Positions 47,530 through 57,568 of a DNA stretch of 64,000 nt are shown piece after piece. The translations under genes were made by a program, and so were the position numbers. A model generated the notes under the pieces. It saw nothing but the letters and a program-made list of their open reading frames with translations, made no database searches and was not told the DNA's origin. Where the stretch lies: contig JANXYG010000039.1 of assembly GCA_025350245.1 (NCBI GenBank), positions 34,357-98,356 on the forward strand, read 5' to 3'. Positions within the stretch are counted from its first letter, which is position 1; each line of letters starts with the position of its first letter. The DNA is from Betaproteobacteria bacterium. Lineage in GTDB: Bacteria; Pseudomonadota; Gammaproteobacteria; Burkholderiales; Ga0077523.

Positions 47530-48156
47530 TCATTCGATACCGAAGATTCCGGGGTCTCCCTTGCCGATACGGACGATCACGGGGACTTCGCCGGTGAGAT
47601 CCACGACGGTGGTGGGCTCGAAGCCGCAAGAGCCGGCGTCCAGCACCAGGTCGACCTGCTTCTCGAGTCGTTCGCGGATCTCCTCGGCGTCGTTCAGCGG
47701 CAGTTCGTCGCCGGGCAGCATGAGAGTCGTCGACAGGAGCGGTTCGTCCAGAGCGGCGAGCAGCGCCTGGGCTACCGGATGATCCGGGATGCGCAGGCCG
47801 ACCGTCGCGCGCTTCGGATGCTGCAAGCGCCTCGGGACTTCCTTGGTCGCTTCGAGGATGAAGGTGTAGCTGCCAGGCGTGGCGCTCTTCAACTGGCGAA
47901 ACTGCCGATTGTCGACGCGGGCGTATTGGGCAATCTGGCTCAGATCGCGACACACGAGGGTGAGATGGTGCCGGTCGTCGACGCCGCGGATGGCTCGCAG
48001 GCGCTCCATGGCCACCTTGTCGCCGAGGTGACAGCCGAGCGCATAACAGGAGTCGGTCGGGTAGACCAGCACCGCACCGTCGCGCACCAGCGCCGCTGCC
48101 TGCTCGATCAGGCGCCGCTGCGGCGTTTGCGGATGGACCGAAAAGAGTTGGGCCAT
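47530..48156 (-). CDS. L-threonylcarbamoyladenylate synthase-family protein (YciO/YrdC)
   Basis: 208 aa. YrdC fold with VLVYPTDSCYALGCHLGD, KVAMERLRAIRG and ATVGLRIPDHPVAQALL. The sequence FSVHPQTPQRRLIEQAA near the start is typical of the YciO subgroup rather than the TsaC enzyme that forms threonylcarbamoyl-AMP for tRNA t6A. Actual role of YciO is less clear. Precedes trpS by 100 bases, probably one operon. Confidence 0.9.
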   Translation of the reverse strand: MAQLFSVHPQTPQRRLIEQAAALVRDGAVLVYPTDSCYALGCHLGDKVAMERLRAIRGVDDRHHLTLVCRDLSQIAQYARVDNRQFRQLKSATPGSYTFILEATKEVPRRLQHPKRATVGLRIPDHPVAQALLAALDEPLLSTTLMLPGDELPLNDAEEIRERLEKQVDLVLDAGSCGFEPTTVVDLTGEVPVIVRIGKGDPGIFGIE

Positions 48157-48297
48157 GCCCGGCAGAGGTCAGGAAACCGCCGATGATAGCAAAGCCCGCG
48201 CGGCAGACCTGCGGTAACACCGGTGCATGGCGCCATCCAATCGTCCACCTTGCCCGTATCTCCTTCGGACCGGGTCCAATGGCACAGGGAGAAGCAG

Positions 48298-49073
48298 ATG
48301 ACGATTCGGGCATGGGCGGCTGGTGCCGCGATGGTCGTGGCAGTGGCGCAGGCGGCAGGTGCGGCCGAGTGCACCGGGGCAAGCGGATCCGCCCGCAAGG
48401 TGCTGCTGGAGTTGTACACCTCGGAGGGGTGTTCAAGCTGCCCGCCCGCCGATCGCTGGCTGAGCAAGCTCATGGAGGCCGGGTTCGCCCCCGGCACCGT
48501 GATCCCCGTTGCCTTCCATGTAGATTACTGGAATGACCTGGGCTGGCCCGACCGCTTTTCGCAGGCGGGCTTCTCGGCCAGACAGCGCGCGGCTTCGGCA
48601 GGGACAGCTCAACCTACGTGTATACGCCGCAATTTCTTGCCGACGGTCACGATTTCCGCGGCAGCGGTGGCTACGACTCGCTGCGGCAGCGGGTCCGGGC
48701 CGCCGCCGCGGGGCCGGCCAAGGTGAAGCTCACCATGTCGCTGGACTCGATCAGCACCGAGGTCCAGGTTCGCGCCGAACTCGATGCCGACGCCACGGCA
48801 GGGGCCGCCGACCTGTTCGTCGTGATCACCGAAAACGGGCTGTCCTCCAAGGTTGCCGCCGGTGAAAATCGCGGGCGGTCGCTCGACCACGATGCGGTGG
48901 CGCGGCGGCTGCTGGGTCCGTTTCCGGTTGCGGCGAACGGGCCGACCGATATTCGCCAGACGCTCGGGCTCGCACCTGAGTGGCGCCGCGATCGCTTGTC
49001 CGTCGTCGCCTTCGTCCAGGGGCGCACCCGTGGCGACGTGCTGCAGGCGATGTCGCTCGACTACTGCCGCTGA
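48298..49073 (+). pseudogene. DUF1223 exported thioredoxin-like protein, frameshifted
   Basis: Start ATG at 48298, signal peptide (GAAMVVAVAQAAGAAEC), then LLELYTSEGCSSCPPADRWL with the C-x-x-C-type motif, and AFHVDYWNDLGWPDRF. Near base 48597 the frame breaks: family sequence continues one frame over as SSTYVYTPQFLADGHDFRG and runs to the stop at 49073. One inserted or missing base explains this. Without the shift, a protein of about 255 aa, the family length, would result. Either a recent pseudogene or a sequencing error. Confidence 0.85.
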
Positions 49074-49203
49074 GGCCGCGTAGCCGCAGCGTTGCGGTAT
49101 GTGAAACAATGGCTCCCATAACTCGACAACAGGATTCATCGGGTCGCTGACCAGCTCCTCCGGAGTTGCGTCGCGGGTCGGCGATCCGGAGCGGCGGGAG
49201 GAG

Positions 49204-49668
49204 ATGGGTATCACCAACCTGGTCCGGCGCGACTGCCTCGCCGGCCTGTTCTTCATTGCGATCGGCGCTGCCGCGCTGGTCATCGGCCACGGCTATCGCG
49301 TCGGCACGCTGCTGTCGATGGGGCCCGGCTATTTTCCGCGAGCCATCAGCATGTTGCTGCTGTTGCTCGGCGCGTTGGTCCTGATCGCCGGTCTTCGATC
49401 ATCCGGTGCCACGCCGATGGCGCGATGGCATTGGCGTCCGCTGCTGCTGATCCTGCTCGGTGTCGTTCTCTTCGGCGCGAGCCTGGAGCGATTCGGCCTG
49501 GTGGCGGCAACCGCCCTCATGATCGTCAGTGCCTGTCGCGCGGCAAAAGATCGCGGCTGGACCGAGATCGTGCTGCTGGCGATCGCGCTCAATGCCATCG
49601 GCTGGGGCATCTTCGTCGAAGGGCTCGGCCTGCCGATCCCGCTGTGGCCGCCCGCGGTGACCGGCTGA
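49204..49668 (+). CDS. tctB: Tripartite tricarboxylate transporter small subunit TctB
   Basis: 154 aa with GGAGGAGA before the ATG. Four hydrophobic segments (LAGLFFIAIGAAALVIGH, AISMLLLLLGALVLIAG, LLLILLGVVLFGASL, AIALNAIGWGIF) as in TctB. The stop overlaps the tctA start (TGATG), so coupled translation. TctABC systems import citrate, tricarballylate or related acids; the usual periplasmic TctC is not next to the pair. Confidence 0.9.
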   Translation: MGITNLVRRDCLAGLFFIAIGAAALVIGHGYRVGTLLSMGPGYFPRAISMLLLLLGALVLIAGLRSSGATPMARWHWRPLLLILLGVVLFGASLERFGLVAATALMIVSACRAAKDRGWTEIVLLAIALNAIGWGIFVEGLGLPIPLWPPAVTG

Positions 49669-51170
49669 TGGAACTACTCTCGAATCTCGGGCTCGGCCTG
49701 GAGGTCGCGATGACCTGGGCCAACCTGTTGTACTGCCTCGGGGGGGTCGCGCTCGGCACTCTCATCGGCGTGCTTCCCGGCATCGGCCCGGTGGCCACCA
49801 TCTCGATGCTGCTGCCACTCACCTTCAAGCTTGAGCCCACCTCGGCGCTGATCATGCTGGCGGGCATCTATTACGGCGCCCAGTACGGTGGCTCCACTTC
49901 CGCGATCCTGGTCAACCTGCCGGGCGAGGCATCGTCGGTGGTGACCTGCCTCGATGGCTATGCCATGGCACGCGACGGCCGCGCCGGACACGCGCTGGCG
50001 GTCGCGGCGATCGGATCGTTCGTCGCGGGATGCGTCGCGACACTGGCGCTGGCGGCGTTCGCGCCACCGCTCGCCGCGCTCGCCTTCAAGTTCGGCGCCG
50101 CAGAGTACTTCTCGCTGATGGTGCTGGGACTGGTGGCGGCGGTGGTGCTGGCCCAGGGTTCGTTGGTCAAGGCTGTCGCAATGATCGTGCTCGGCGTGCT
50201 GCTCGGGCTGGTCGGGATGGACACCACCACGGGCGACCAGCGCTACACCTTCGGCTTGCCCGAGTTGTCGGACGGCATCGGTTTCGTGGTGGTCGGCATG
50301 GGGCTCTTCGGTTTTGCCGAGATCATCGCCAATCTCGAACGTGTCGGCGCCCGCGATGTACTCAAGCAGAAACTCGGCAGCTTGTTGCCACCGCGCGAGG
50401 ACATGCGCCGGGCCTGGAAAGCGATCGCCCGCGGCACCGGCGTCGGCTCGATCCTCGGTGTGCTCCCCGGCGGCGGCGCGGTGCTCGGATCGTTCGCGTC
50501 CTACATGCTGGAAAAGCGCATCGCCGCCGACCCCTCGCGGTTCGGCAAAGGCGCCATCGAAGGCGTCGCCGGGCCGGAGTCGGCCAACAACGCCGGCGCA
50601 CAGACCTCGTTCATTCCGATGCTCACGCTCGGGATTCCACCGAACGCGGTGATGGCGCTGATGGTGGGTGCGATGACCATCCATGGCATCCAGCCCGGAC
50701 CCCAGGTGATGACCACGCAACCGGCGTTGTTCTGGGGCATGGTGGTGAGCATGTGGATCGGGAACCTGTTCCTGGTGATCCTCAATTTGCCCATGATCGG
50801 CCTGTGGGTGCGATTGCTGTCGGTGCCCTACCGCTATCTGTATCCGACGATCCTGCTGTTCTGCGTGATCGGCATCTACAGCCTGCAATCGAGCATCGTC
50901 GACGTGATGCTGGCGGCCGGCTTCGGCCTGCTCGGCTATCTGTTCATCAAGCTCGAGTGCGAACCCGCGCCGCTGCTGCTCGGGTTCGTGCTGGGCCCGA
51001 TGCTGGAAGACAACTTCCGCCGCGCGCTCACGATCGCCCGAGGCGATCCGACGGTGTTCGTGACCCGCCCCTTGTCGGCATCGCTGCTGGCGCTTGCCCT
51101 GGTGCTGCTGCTGATCGTGGTGGCGCCCGCCGTTCGCCGCGTGCGCGAAACCGCGTTCCGCGAATCGTAG
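49668..51170 (+). CDS. tctA: Tripartite tricarboxylate transporter large permease TctA
   Basis: 500 aa from the ATG at 49668. About eleven to twelve membrane segments, with family blocks GVLPGIGPVATISMLLPLTF, YYGAQYGGSTSAILVNLPGE, GVLPGGGAVLGSFASYMLEK and AGAQTSFIPMLTLGIPPN. The two repeated G-x-x-P-G-x-G motifs are typical of TctA. Uses a sodium or proton gradient. Transcribed with tctB; converges on a thiamine-diphosphate enzyme. Confidence 0.94.
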   Translation: MELLSNLGLGLEVAMTWANLLYCLGGVALGTLIGVLPGIGPVATISMLLPLTFKLEPTSALIMLAGIYYGAQYGGSTSAILVNLPGEASSVVTCLDGYAMARDGRAGHALAVAAIGSFVAGCVATLALAAFAPPLAALAFKFGAAEYFSLMVLGLVAAVVLAQGSLVKAVAMIVLGVLLGLVGMDTTTGDQRYTFGLPELSDGIGFVVVGMGLFGFAEIIANLERVGARDVLKQKLGSLLPPREDMRRAWKAIARGTGVGSILGVLPGGGAVLGSFASYMLEKRIAADPSRFGKGAIEGVAGPESANNAGAQTSFIPMLTLGIPPNAVMALMVGAMTIHGIQPGPQVMTTQPALFWGMVVSMWIGNLFLVILNLPMIGLWVRLLSVPYRYLYPTILLFCVIGIYSLQSSIVDVMLAAGFGLLGYLFIKLECEPAPLLLGFVLGPMLEDNFRRALTIARGDPTVFVTRPLSASLLALALVLLLIVVAPAVRRVRETAFRES

Positions 51171-51191
51171 GTTCGGACCGCCGACGCCGCG

Positions 51192-52877
51192 TCAGCTAGT
51201 GGCAGCCTTCAACGCCTTCGCGCGAATCGCCGACAACGTGGTGCGGGTCGTGATCACGTCCGGGTCGATACGCAACTCGATCAATGCCGGGGTGCCCGAA
51301 GCCAACGCACGGTTCCACGCCGGGATGAACTCCGCCGTATGGGTGACGAGTTCGCCGTGGGCGCCGTAGGCCCGGGCGAGCGCCGCGAAATCGGGATTGC
51401 GCAGGGCCGTGCCGTGGACACGTGCGGGAAATTCGCGCTCCTGATGCATGCGGATGGTGCCGTACATGCCGTTGTTCACCACCAGGAAGATCACGCGCAG
51501 GTCGTGCTGGACCGCGGTCGCCAGCTCCTGGCCGTTCATCATGTAATCGCCATCACCGCTGAACACGACCACGAGTCGGTCGGGCATGGCGGCCTTGGCA
51601 GCAATGCCCGCCGGAACGCCGTAGCCCATGGCACCATTGGTTGGTGCGAGCTGGGTCCGGAACGCCCCGTATTGGTAGAAGCGATGCACCCAGCCCGCGA
51701 AATTGCCCGCGCCGTTGGCGATGATCGTGTCGCGCGGAACGTTGGCGTTCAGCCACGTCACGATTTCGCTCATGTTCAGCGCTCCGGGAGTCTCGACCGG
51801 CGCCACATTTTCCAGATAATCGCTGCGTGCGGATCTGGCCCAGACGTCCCAGTTCTGGCTGTCGACCGGACCGAGCTGCACGGCCCATTCGGCGAATTCG
51901 GGCATACCCGCATTGATCAGCAGATCGGCCTGATAGACACGCCCGAGTTCTTCCGCGCCGGCATGCACATGGACCAGGCGCTGCACCGGCGCCGGCACCT
52001 GGAAGAGCGTGTAACCGCCAGTGGTCATCTCGCCCAGGCGCGCGCCCGCCACCAGGAGCAGGTCGGCATCGCGCACCCGCTGCTGCAACGCCGGCGAGAT
52101 TCCGATGCCGATGTCACCGACGTAGAGGTCGTGACGATTATCGATCAGGTCCTGGCGACGGAAGGTCACCGCGACCGGGAGCGCGTTGCGCTCGGCGAAG
52201 CGCTGGATGTTGTCGCACGCGGCGCGATCCCAGCCGCCACCGCCCAGCACCAGCAACGGCTTGGTGCAGGCCATGAGCATGTTGCGCACTTTGGCCATGT
52301 CGCGTCCGCCGGGATTGGCCGCGACCCGCTGGTAGCGGCGAACCGGCGCGACCGTTGCCGTGGTCATCAGCATGTCTTCGGGCAAGGCCAGCACCACCGG
52401 GCCCGGGCGACCCGACACCGCGAGGTGGAAGGCATGGCTGACCATCTCGGGAATGCGATCGGCGCGATCGATCTGCGCGACCCATTTCGCCATCTGGCCG
52501 AACATGCGGCGGTAGTCGACCTCCTGGAAGGCTTCGCGCTCGACCACATCGCCACCGACCTGGCCGATGAACAGGATCATCGGCGACGAATCCTGGAAGG
52601 CTGTGTGCACGCCGATGCTGGCGTTGGTGGCGCCGGGACCGCGGGTGACGAAGCAGATGCCGGGCTTGCCGGTGAGCTTGCCGTATGCCTCGGCCATGAA
52701 GGCCGCACCGCCTTCCTGACGGCACACCACCAGACGCAGGCGTTCCTGCACGTCGTAGAGCGCGTCGAGGACTGCGAGGTAGCTCTCGCCGGGAACGCAG
52801 AAGGCGAGATCGACCTCGTGGGTCAGCAACTGGTCGACGAGAATGCGCCCGCCATTGGGCGCGCTTGCTGCGGTCAT
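51192..52877 (-). CDS. Thiamine-diphosphate-dependent enzyme (acetolactate-synthase-like)
   Basis: 561 aa. N-terminal Pyr domain with catalytic Glu in RQEGGAAFMAEAYGKLTG, central domain with VLGGGGWDRAA, and C-terminal PP domain with cofactor motif SGDGDYMMNGQE ... NNGMYG. Resembles the large group annotated as acetolactate synthase, benzoylformate decarboxylase or sulfoacetaldehyde acetyltransferase relatives. No ilvN regulatory subunit beside it, so a catabolic rather than biosynthetic enzyme is more likely. Neighbouring organic-acid transporters are suggestive only. Confidence 0.88.
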   Translation of the reverse strand: MTAASAPNGGRILVDQLLTHEVDLAFCVPGESYLAVLDALYDVQERLRLVVCRQEGGAAFMAEAYGKLTGKPGICFVTRGPGATNASIGVHTAFQDSSPMILFIGQVGGDVVEREAFQEVDYRRMFGQMAKWVAQIDRADRIPEMVSHAFHLAVSGRPGPVVLALPEDMLMTTATVAPVRRYQRVAANPGGRDMAKVRNMLMACTKPLLVLGGGGWDRAACDNIQRFAERNALPVAVTFRRQDLIDNRHDLYVGDIGIGISPALQQRVRDADLLLVAGARLGEMTTGGYTLFQVPAPVQRLVHVHAGAEELGRVYQADLLINAGMPEFAEWAVQLGPVDSQNWDVWARSARSDYLENVAPVETPGALNMSEIVTWLNANVPRDTIIANGAGNFAGWVHRFYQYGAFRTQLAPTNGAMGYGVPAGIAAKAAMPDRLVVVFSGDGDYMMNGQELATAVQHDLRVIFLVVNNGMYGTIRMHQEREFPARVHGTALRNPDFAALARAYGAHGELVTHTAEFIPAWNRALASGTPALIELRIDPDVITTRTTLSAIRAKALKAATS

Positions 52878-53073
52878 GGAATCTCTCCTGTTTGCCCGTC
52901 GCTCGCGGCACGTGTCTGTGGATCGCCGCGGATTATAGTCGGCGACCTCTGGGCGGAGGTACTTTCTGGCTATAATCCCGCCGCTGTTTCCACCGACTTT
53001 TCATCCTTACCGAGCGTGAAGCCGACCACCGTCGCGCGGGCGCCGGACAAAAATATCGAGAGGGGTTCCCATC

Positions 53074-54834
53074 ATGGTCTGGACGCAGGTCTACGATCCG
53101 CTGAACAGCATGGTCCTGTCGACCATATGCGCCGCGATCCCGGTGGTCGTAATGCTCGGCGGCCTCGCGTTCTTCCACCTCTCGGCGCATGTGGCCGCGA
53201 TCGCCGGCCTGGTCAGTTCGTTGCTGGTGGCGGTCCTGATCTACGGCATGCCGGCGCCGATGGCGGGCATGGCGGCCGTGAATGGCGGCCTGTTCGGTCT
53301 GCTGCCGATCGGCTGGATCGTGCTCAACATCATTTTTCTGTACCAACTCACCAAGGACAAAGGCTACTTTCAGATCCTGCAGGACAGCATCGCCAACATC
53401 ACCGATGACCGCCGTCTGCAGTTGCTGCTGATCGCCTTTGCGTTCGGTGCCTTCTTCGAGGGAGCGGCCGGATTCGGCACTCCCGTTGCGGTCACCGGCG
53501 CGCTGCTGATCGGCCTGGGCTTCTCGCCACTTGCCGCATCGGGCCTATCGCTGATCGCCAATACCGCACCGGTGGCGTATGGCGCACTGGGCACACCGAT
53601 CATCACGCTCGCCAAGGTCACCGGCCTCGACGAGATGGCGCTGTCGGCGATGGTCGGGCGCCAGTTGCCGTTCTTCTCGGTGCTGGTGCCACTGTGGCTG
53701 GTGTGGGCGTTTGCCGGCTGGAAGGGCGTCAAGGGCGTGCTGCCCGCGATCGTGGTCACCGGCGTGAGCTTCGCCGTTCCGCAATACCTCATCTCCAATT
53801 ATCACGGGCCGATGCTGGTCGACGTCGGCGCCGCGATGATCTGCCTGTTCACGCTCACCATCTTCCTGAAGTTCTGGAAACCGAAGGAGATCTGGCGGTC
53901 AACCGGACTCAAGGGTCGTGACGACAGCACCGGCTCGCCGGCCGCAGCGGCGACCACCGGCTTCACCCAGCACTCAACCGGCATCATCGTCCGCGCCTGG
54001 ATACCGTGGCTCATCCTCGCCGTGGTGGTGTTCTCGTGGGGCTTCCCAACCGTCAAGGGGCTGCTCAACGGCGAAACCACGAAGGTGGAGATGGTCGACG
54101 GCGTCAAGAAGGAGACCAAGGTCCCTCTCGCCTGGAACGGCATGACCAAGTTCGACTACAAGATGGCGGGCCTCAACGAACTGGTCGAGAAGGTGCCTCC
54201 CGTGGTTGCCAAGCCGGTGAAGGAGAAGGCGATCTACTCCGTGAACTGGCTGTCCGCCACCGGCACCGGCATCTTCATCGCCGCGATCCTGTCCGGCCTG
54301 TTCATGGGCTACGGGCCAGGCAGCCTGCTGCGCAAGTACTGGGACACGATCAAGCTGATCCGCTTCTCGCTGCTGACGATCTCGGCGATGCTGGCGCTGG
54401 GATTCGTGACCCGCTATTCGGGCACTGACGCGACGATGGGTCTCGCGTTTGCACACACCGGGATGTTCTATCCGTTCTTCGGCACCATGCTCGGCTGGCT
54501 CGGCGTCGCGCTCACCGGTTCCGACACCGCTTCGAACGTACTGTTCGGCGGCCTGCAGAAGATCACCGCCGAGCAGCTCAATCTGAGTCCGGTACTCATG
54601 GCTTCAGCCAATAGTTCCGGGGGCGTGATGGGCAAGATGATCGATGCCCAGAGCATCGTGGTGGCCTCGACCGCCACGCGCTGGTACGGCCACGAGGGCG
54701 ACATCCTGCGTTATGTCTTCTGGCACAGCATCGTGCTCGCTGCGCTGGTGGGCCTGGTCGTCACGCTGCAGGCCTATGTACCCCCGTTCACCAGCATGGT
54801 GGTCGAGACCGTCGCGGCAGCGGCGGTTCACTGA
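53074..54834 (+). CDS. lctP: L-lactate permease
   Basis: 586 aa, ATG at 53074 with GAGAGGGG upstream. LctP family: FFEGAAGFGTPVAVTGALLI, IANTAPVAYGALGTPIITLA, SGTDATMGLAFAHTG, FGTMLGWLGVALTGSDTASN and SSGGVMGKMIDAQSIVVAST, with about 13 membrane helices. Imports lactate or glycolate by proton symport. A charged loop of about 100 residues around 270-390 is longer than in some members. No lactate dehydrogenase gene adjacent. Terminator follows. Confidence 0.95.
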   Translation: MVWTQVYDPLNSMVLSTICAAIPVVVMLGGLAFFHLSAHVAAIAGLVSSLLVAVLIYGMPAPMAGMAAVNGGLFGLLPIGWIVLNIIFLYQLTKDKGYFQILQDSIANITDDRRLQLLLIAFAFGAFFEGAAGFGTPVAVTGALLIGLGFSPLAASGLSLIANTAPVAYGALGTPIITLAKVTGLDEMALSAMVGRQLPFFSVLVPLWLVWAFAGWKGVKGVLPAIVVTGVSFAVPQYLISNYHGPMLVDVGAAMICLFTLTIFLKFWKPKEIWRSTGLKGRDDSTGSPAAAATTGFTQHSTGIIVRAWIPWLILAVVVFSWGFPTVKGLLNGETTKVEMVDGVKKETKVPLAWNGMTKFDYKMAGLNELVEKVPPVVAKPVKEKAIYSVNWLSATGTGIFIAAILSGLFMGYGPGSLLRKYWDTIKLIRFSLLTISAMLALGFVTRYSGTDATMGLAFAHTGMFYPFFGTMLGWLGVALTGSDTASNVLFGGLQKITAEQLNLSPVLMASANSSGGVMGKMIDAQSIVVASTATRWYGHEGDILRYVFWHSIVLAALVGLVVTLQAYVPPFTSMVVETVAAAAVH

Positions 54835-54885
54835 GCGAAAAAAACTGGCCTGAGTGAAGCGCTCCCGCTTCGCCCCGGCCAATAA

Positions 54886-54917
54886 CAAAAAGCCCACCGC
54901 AAGCGGTGGGCTTTTTG
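54886..54917. terminator. Bidirectional rho-independent terminator between lctP and pnp
   Basis: Stem CAAAAAGCCCACCGC pairing with its complement across an AA loop, with A- and T-runs on the two sides, so it serves both lctP (+) and pnp (-), which converge here. Confidence 0.9.
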
Positions 54918-54956
54918 TTTCCGGCGACCGCGAGGCGGTCAACCGGTGTTCATCAC

Positions 54957-57068
54957 TCAGGCGGGAGGTGCCTGGTCTTCGAGCAGCGCCTTCATCGACA
55001 GGCGCAACCGGCCCTTGTCGTCGGCTTCGAGCACCTTGACGCGAACCGCCTGCCCTTCCTTGAGATGATCGGCAACGCTGTTGACGCGCTCGTTGGCAAT
55101 CTGCGAGATGTGCAGCAAGCCATCCTTGCCGGGAAGCACGCTGACGATGGCGCCGAAGTCGAGCAGCTTGAGCACCGTGCCCTCGTAGATCCGGCCGACT
55201 TCCACTTCCGCCGTGATCTCCTCGATGCGACGCTTGGCGGCTTCGCCCCCCTCGGGGGAGACGCACGCGATGATGACGGTGCCGTCGTCCTGGATGTCGA
55301 TGGTGGTGCCGGTTTCCTCGGTGATGGCGCGGATGACCGCGCCGCCCTTGCCGATCACGTCGCGAATCTTCTCGGGCTTGATCTTGATGGTGATCATGCG
55401 TGGGGCAAAGTCGGACAGTTCCTGGCGCGGTGCGCTCAGCGCATTCTTCATGAAGCCCAGGATGTGCATGCGGCCCTCGCGCGCCTGCAGCAGCGCGACG
55501 TGCATGATCTCCTTGGTGATGCCCTGGATCTTGATGTCCATCTGGAGTGCGGTGATGCCGGCCTCGGAACCCGCAACCTTGAAGTCCATGTCGCCGAGGT
55601 GATCCTCGTCACCGAGAATGTCGGACAACACGGCGAATCGGTTGCCTTCCTTGATCAGACCCATGGCCACGCCGGCGACATGCGCCTTCATGGGCACTCC
55701 CGCGTCCATCATGGCCAGACAGCCACCGCATACCGATGCCATGGAACTGGAGCCGTTCGATTCGGTGATCTCGGAGACCACTCGGAACGAATAGGCGAAT
55801 TCTTCCGCTGTCGGCAGCACGGCAATCAGTGCGCGCTTGGCCAGGCGACCATGACCGATTTCGCGACGCTTCGGCGTACCTACGCGTCCGGTTTCGCCGG
55901 TGGCATAGGGCGGCATGTTGTAGTGGAGCATGAAGCGATCGCGATATCCGCCCTGCAGCGCATCGATGATCTGCTCATCGCGTGCGGTGCCCAGGGTGGC
56001 CACCACCAGCGCCTGGGTCTCGCCCCGGGTGAACAGGGCCGAGCCGTGCGCTCGCGGCAACACGCCGGTGCGAATGGAGATCGGGCGGATGGTGCGGGTA
56101 TCGCGGCCGTCGATGCGCGGCTCGCCGTCGAGCACCTGGGTGCGGACGATGCGCGCTTCGAGATCACCGAAGAGATTCTTGATGGTTCGTTCGTCGGCGG
56201 TGAAGGCGTCGTTCGCGGCGATGTCGGCGAGCAGATGTTTGCGAATTTCGTCGACACGTTGCGAGCGCGTGCCCTTCTGCTTGATGCCGTAGGCGGCACG
56301 CAGATCGGCTTCGACCGCGGCATTGATGTGTGCAACCAGCGCTTCGTCACGCGCGGGCGCCGCCCAGTCCCACAGCGGCTTGCCGGCTTCCTCGACCATG
56401 TCGTTGATGGCTTCGATCACGGCCTGCATCTGGGTGTGGCCGAAGACCACCGCGCCGAGCATCACGTCTTCCGACAGTTCCTTGGCTTCGGACTCGACCA
56501 TCAGCACGGCTTGTGCCGTGCCGGCGACAACCAGGTTGAGTTGCGAGGTCTGGAGGTCGGTCGCGGTCGGGTTGAGGATGTATTGCCCCTCGTGGTAGCC
56601 CACGCGCGCGGCGCCGATAGGGCCGTTGAACGGGACGCCGGAAATGGCCAGAGCCGCCGAGGCGCCGATCATCGCGGGAATATCGGAGTCGATTTCGCTG
56701 TCCGACGACATCACCGTCGCGATGATCTGGACTTCGTTGTAGAAGCCTTCGGGAAACAGCGGCCGCACCGGACGGTCGATCAGGCGGCAGGTGAGGATCT
56801 CCTTCTCGGAAGGCCTGCCTTCACGCTTGAAGAAGCCACCGGGAATCTTGCCGGCGGCATAGGTGCGTTCCTGGTAGTCGACAGTCAGCGGAAAGAAATC
56901 CTGGCCGGGGGTGGCATCCTTCCGGGCGACGACCGTGACCAGCACCACGGTGTCATCCAGGCTGACAAGCACGGCCCCCCCTGCCTGACGGGCGATTTCG
57001 CCAGTCTCGAGGGTGAGCTGATGGGCGCCGTATTGGAGGGTTTTTTTGACGATGCTCAAGGTGTGCAT
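54957..57068 (-). CDS. pnp: Polyribonucleotide nucleotidyltransferase (PNPase)
   Basis: 703 aa from the ATG at 57068. Two RNase-PH domains (first about 10-140: [16 protein letters not shown]; second about 310-540 with [16 protein letters not shown] and [16 protein letters not shown]), a helical linker, KH domain with [14 protein letters not shown] and an S1 domain at the C-terminus ([20 protein letters not shown]). Phosphorolytic 3'-5' exonuclease of mRNA decay, part of the degradosome. Downstream of rpsO as in E. coli. A hairpin in its leader may mediate autoregulation. Confidence 0.98.
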   Translation of the reverse strand: MHTLSIVKKTLQYGAHQLTLETGEIARQAGGAVLVSLDDTVVLVTVVARKDATPGQDFFPLTVDYQERTYAAGKIPGGFFKREGRPSEKEILTCRLIDRPVRPLFPEGFYNEVQIIATVMSSDSEIDSDIPAMIGASAALAISGVPFNGPIGAARVGYHEGQYILNPTATDLQTSQLNLVVAGTAQAVLMVESEAKELSEDVMLGAVVFGHTQMQAVIEAINDMVEEAGKPLWDWAAPARDEALVAHINAAVEADLRAAYGIKQKGTRSQRVDEIRKHLLADIAANDAFTADERTIKNLFGDLEARIVRTQVLDGEPRIDGRDTRTIRPISIRTGVLPRAHGSALFTRGETQALVVATLGTARDEQIIDALQGGYRDRFMLHYNMPPYATGETGRVGTPKRREIGHGRLAKRALIAVLPTAEEFAYSFRVVSEITESNGSSSMASVCGGCLAMMDAGVPMKAHVAGVAMGLIKEGNRFAVLSDILGDEDHLGDMDFKVAGSEAGITALQMDIKIQGITKEIMHVALLQAREGRMHILGFMKNALSAPRQELSDFAPRMITIKIKPEKIRDVIGKGGAVIRAITEETGTTIDIQDDGTVIIACVSPEGGEAAKRRIEEITAEVEVGRIYEGTVLKLLDFGAIVSVLPGKDGLLHISQIANERVNSVADHLKEGQAVRVKVLEADDKGRLRLSMKALLEDQAPPA

Positions 57069-57099
57069 CCTTCGAGGGAGAGGACGCTCACCGGAGATC

Positions 57100-57120
57100 G
57101 CCGCGACCACACGTCGCGGC
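57100..57120 (-). promoter_or_regulatory. Leader hairpin upstream of pnp
   Basis: GCCGCGAC-n5-GTCGCGGC, an 8-bp perfect GC-rich stem, 32 bases before the pnp ATG. Position fits the RNase III-processed stem-loop through which PNPase controls its own mRNA in E. coli; it lacks a U-run, so it is not a simple terminator. Confidence 0.5.
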
Positions 57121-57223
57121 ACCCCATAGACCGATGCCTATGCCACACTGGCAATGGCGTCCGGGTTGAACAAAACGGAAGCGGTCGTCCGATGGAGAGG
57201 ACGAGCGCACTGACATGCGAAAA

Positions 57224-57493
57224 CTACTTGCGCAGACCGAGACGCTCGATCAGCTTGCGGTAACCGTCGGCATTGTGTGACCGCAGGTAGTCGAGCAGCT
57301 TCTTGCGCCGGCTGACCATGCGCAAAAGGCCGCGGCGTGAATGGTGATCCTTGGTGTTTTTCTTGAAATGGTCGGTAAGACCATTGATGCGAGCGGTGAG
57401 CAAAGCAACCTGCACTTCCGGTGACCCGGTGTCAGCAGCAGCTCGCTGGTAGTCTTGAACGATCTGCGCTTTCTGCGCCACGGAAACGGACAT
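57224..57493 (-). CDS. rpsO: 30S ribosomal protein S15
   Basis: 89 aa from the ATG at 57493, exactly the usual length; the upstream ATG at 57526 is not used. [40 protein letters not shown] and RKKLLDYL identify S15. Binds 16S rRNA central domain. Conserved order truB-rpsO-pnp. Confidence 0.98.
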   Translation of the reverse strand: MSVSVAQKAQIVQDYQRAAADTGSPEVQVALLTARINGLTDHFKKNTKDHHSRRGLLRMVSRRKKLLDYLRSHNADGYRKLIERLGLRK

Positions 57494-57568
57494 TGGTGCC
57501 ATCACTCCCTTGCGAAAGGCGCGCATTGTAAACGCAAGCGGGCCATTATTCCAGGTAACTTTAGCGAG

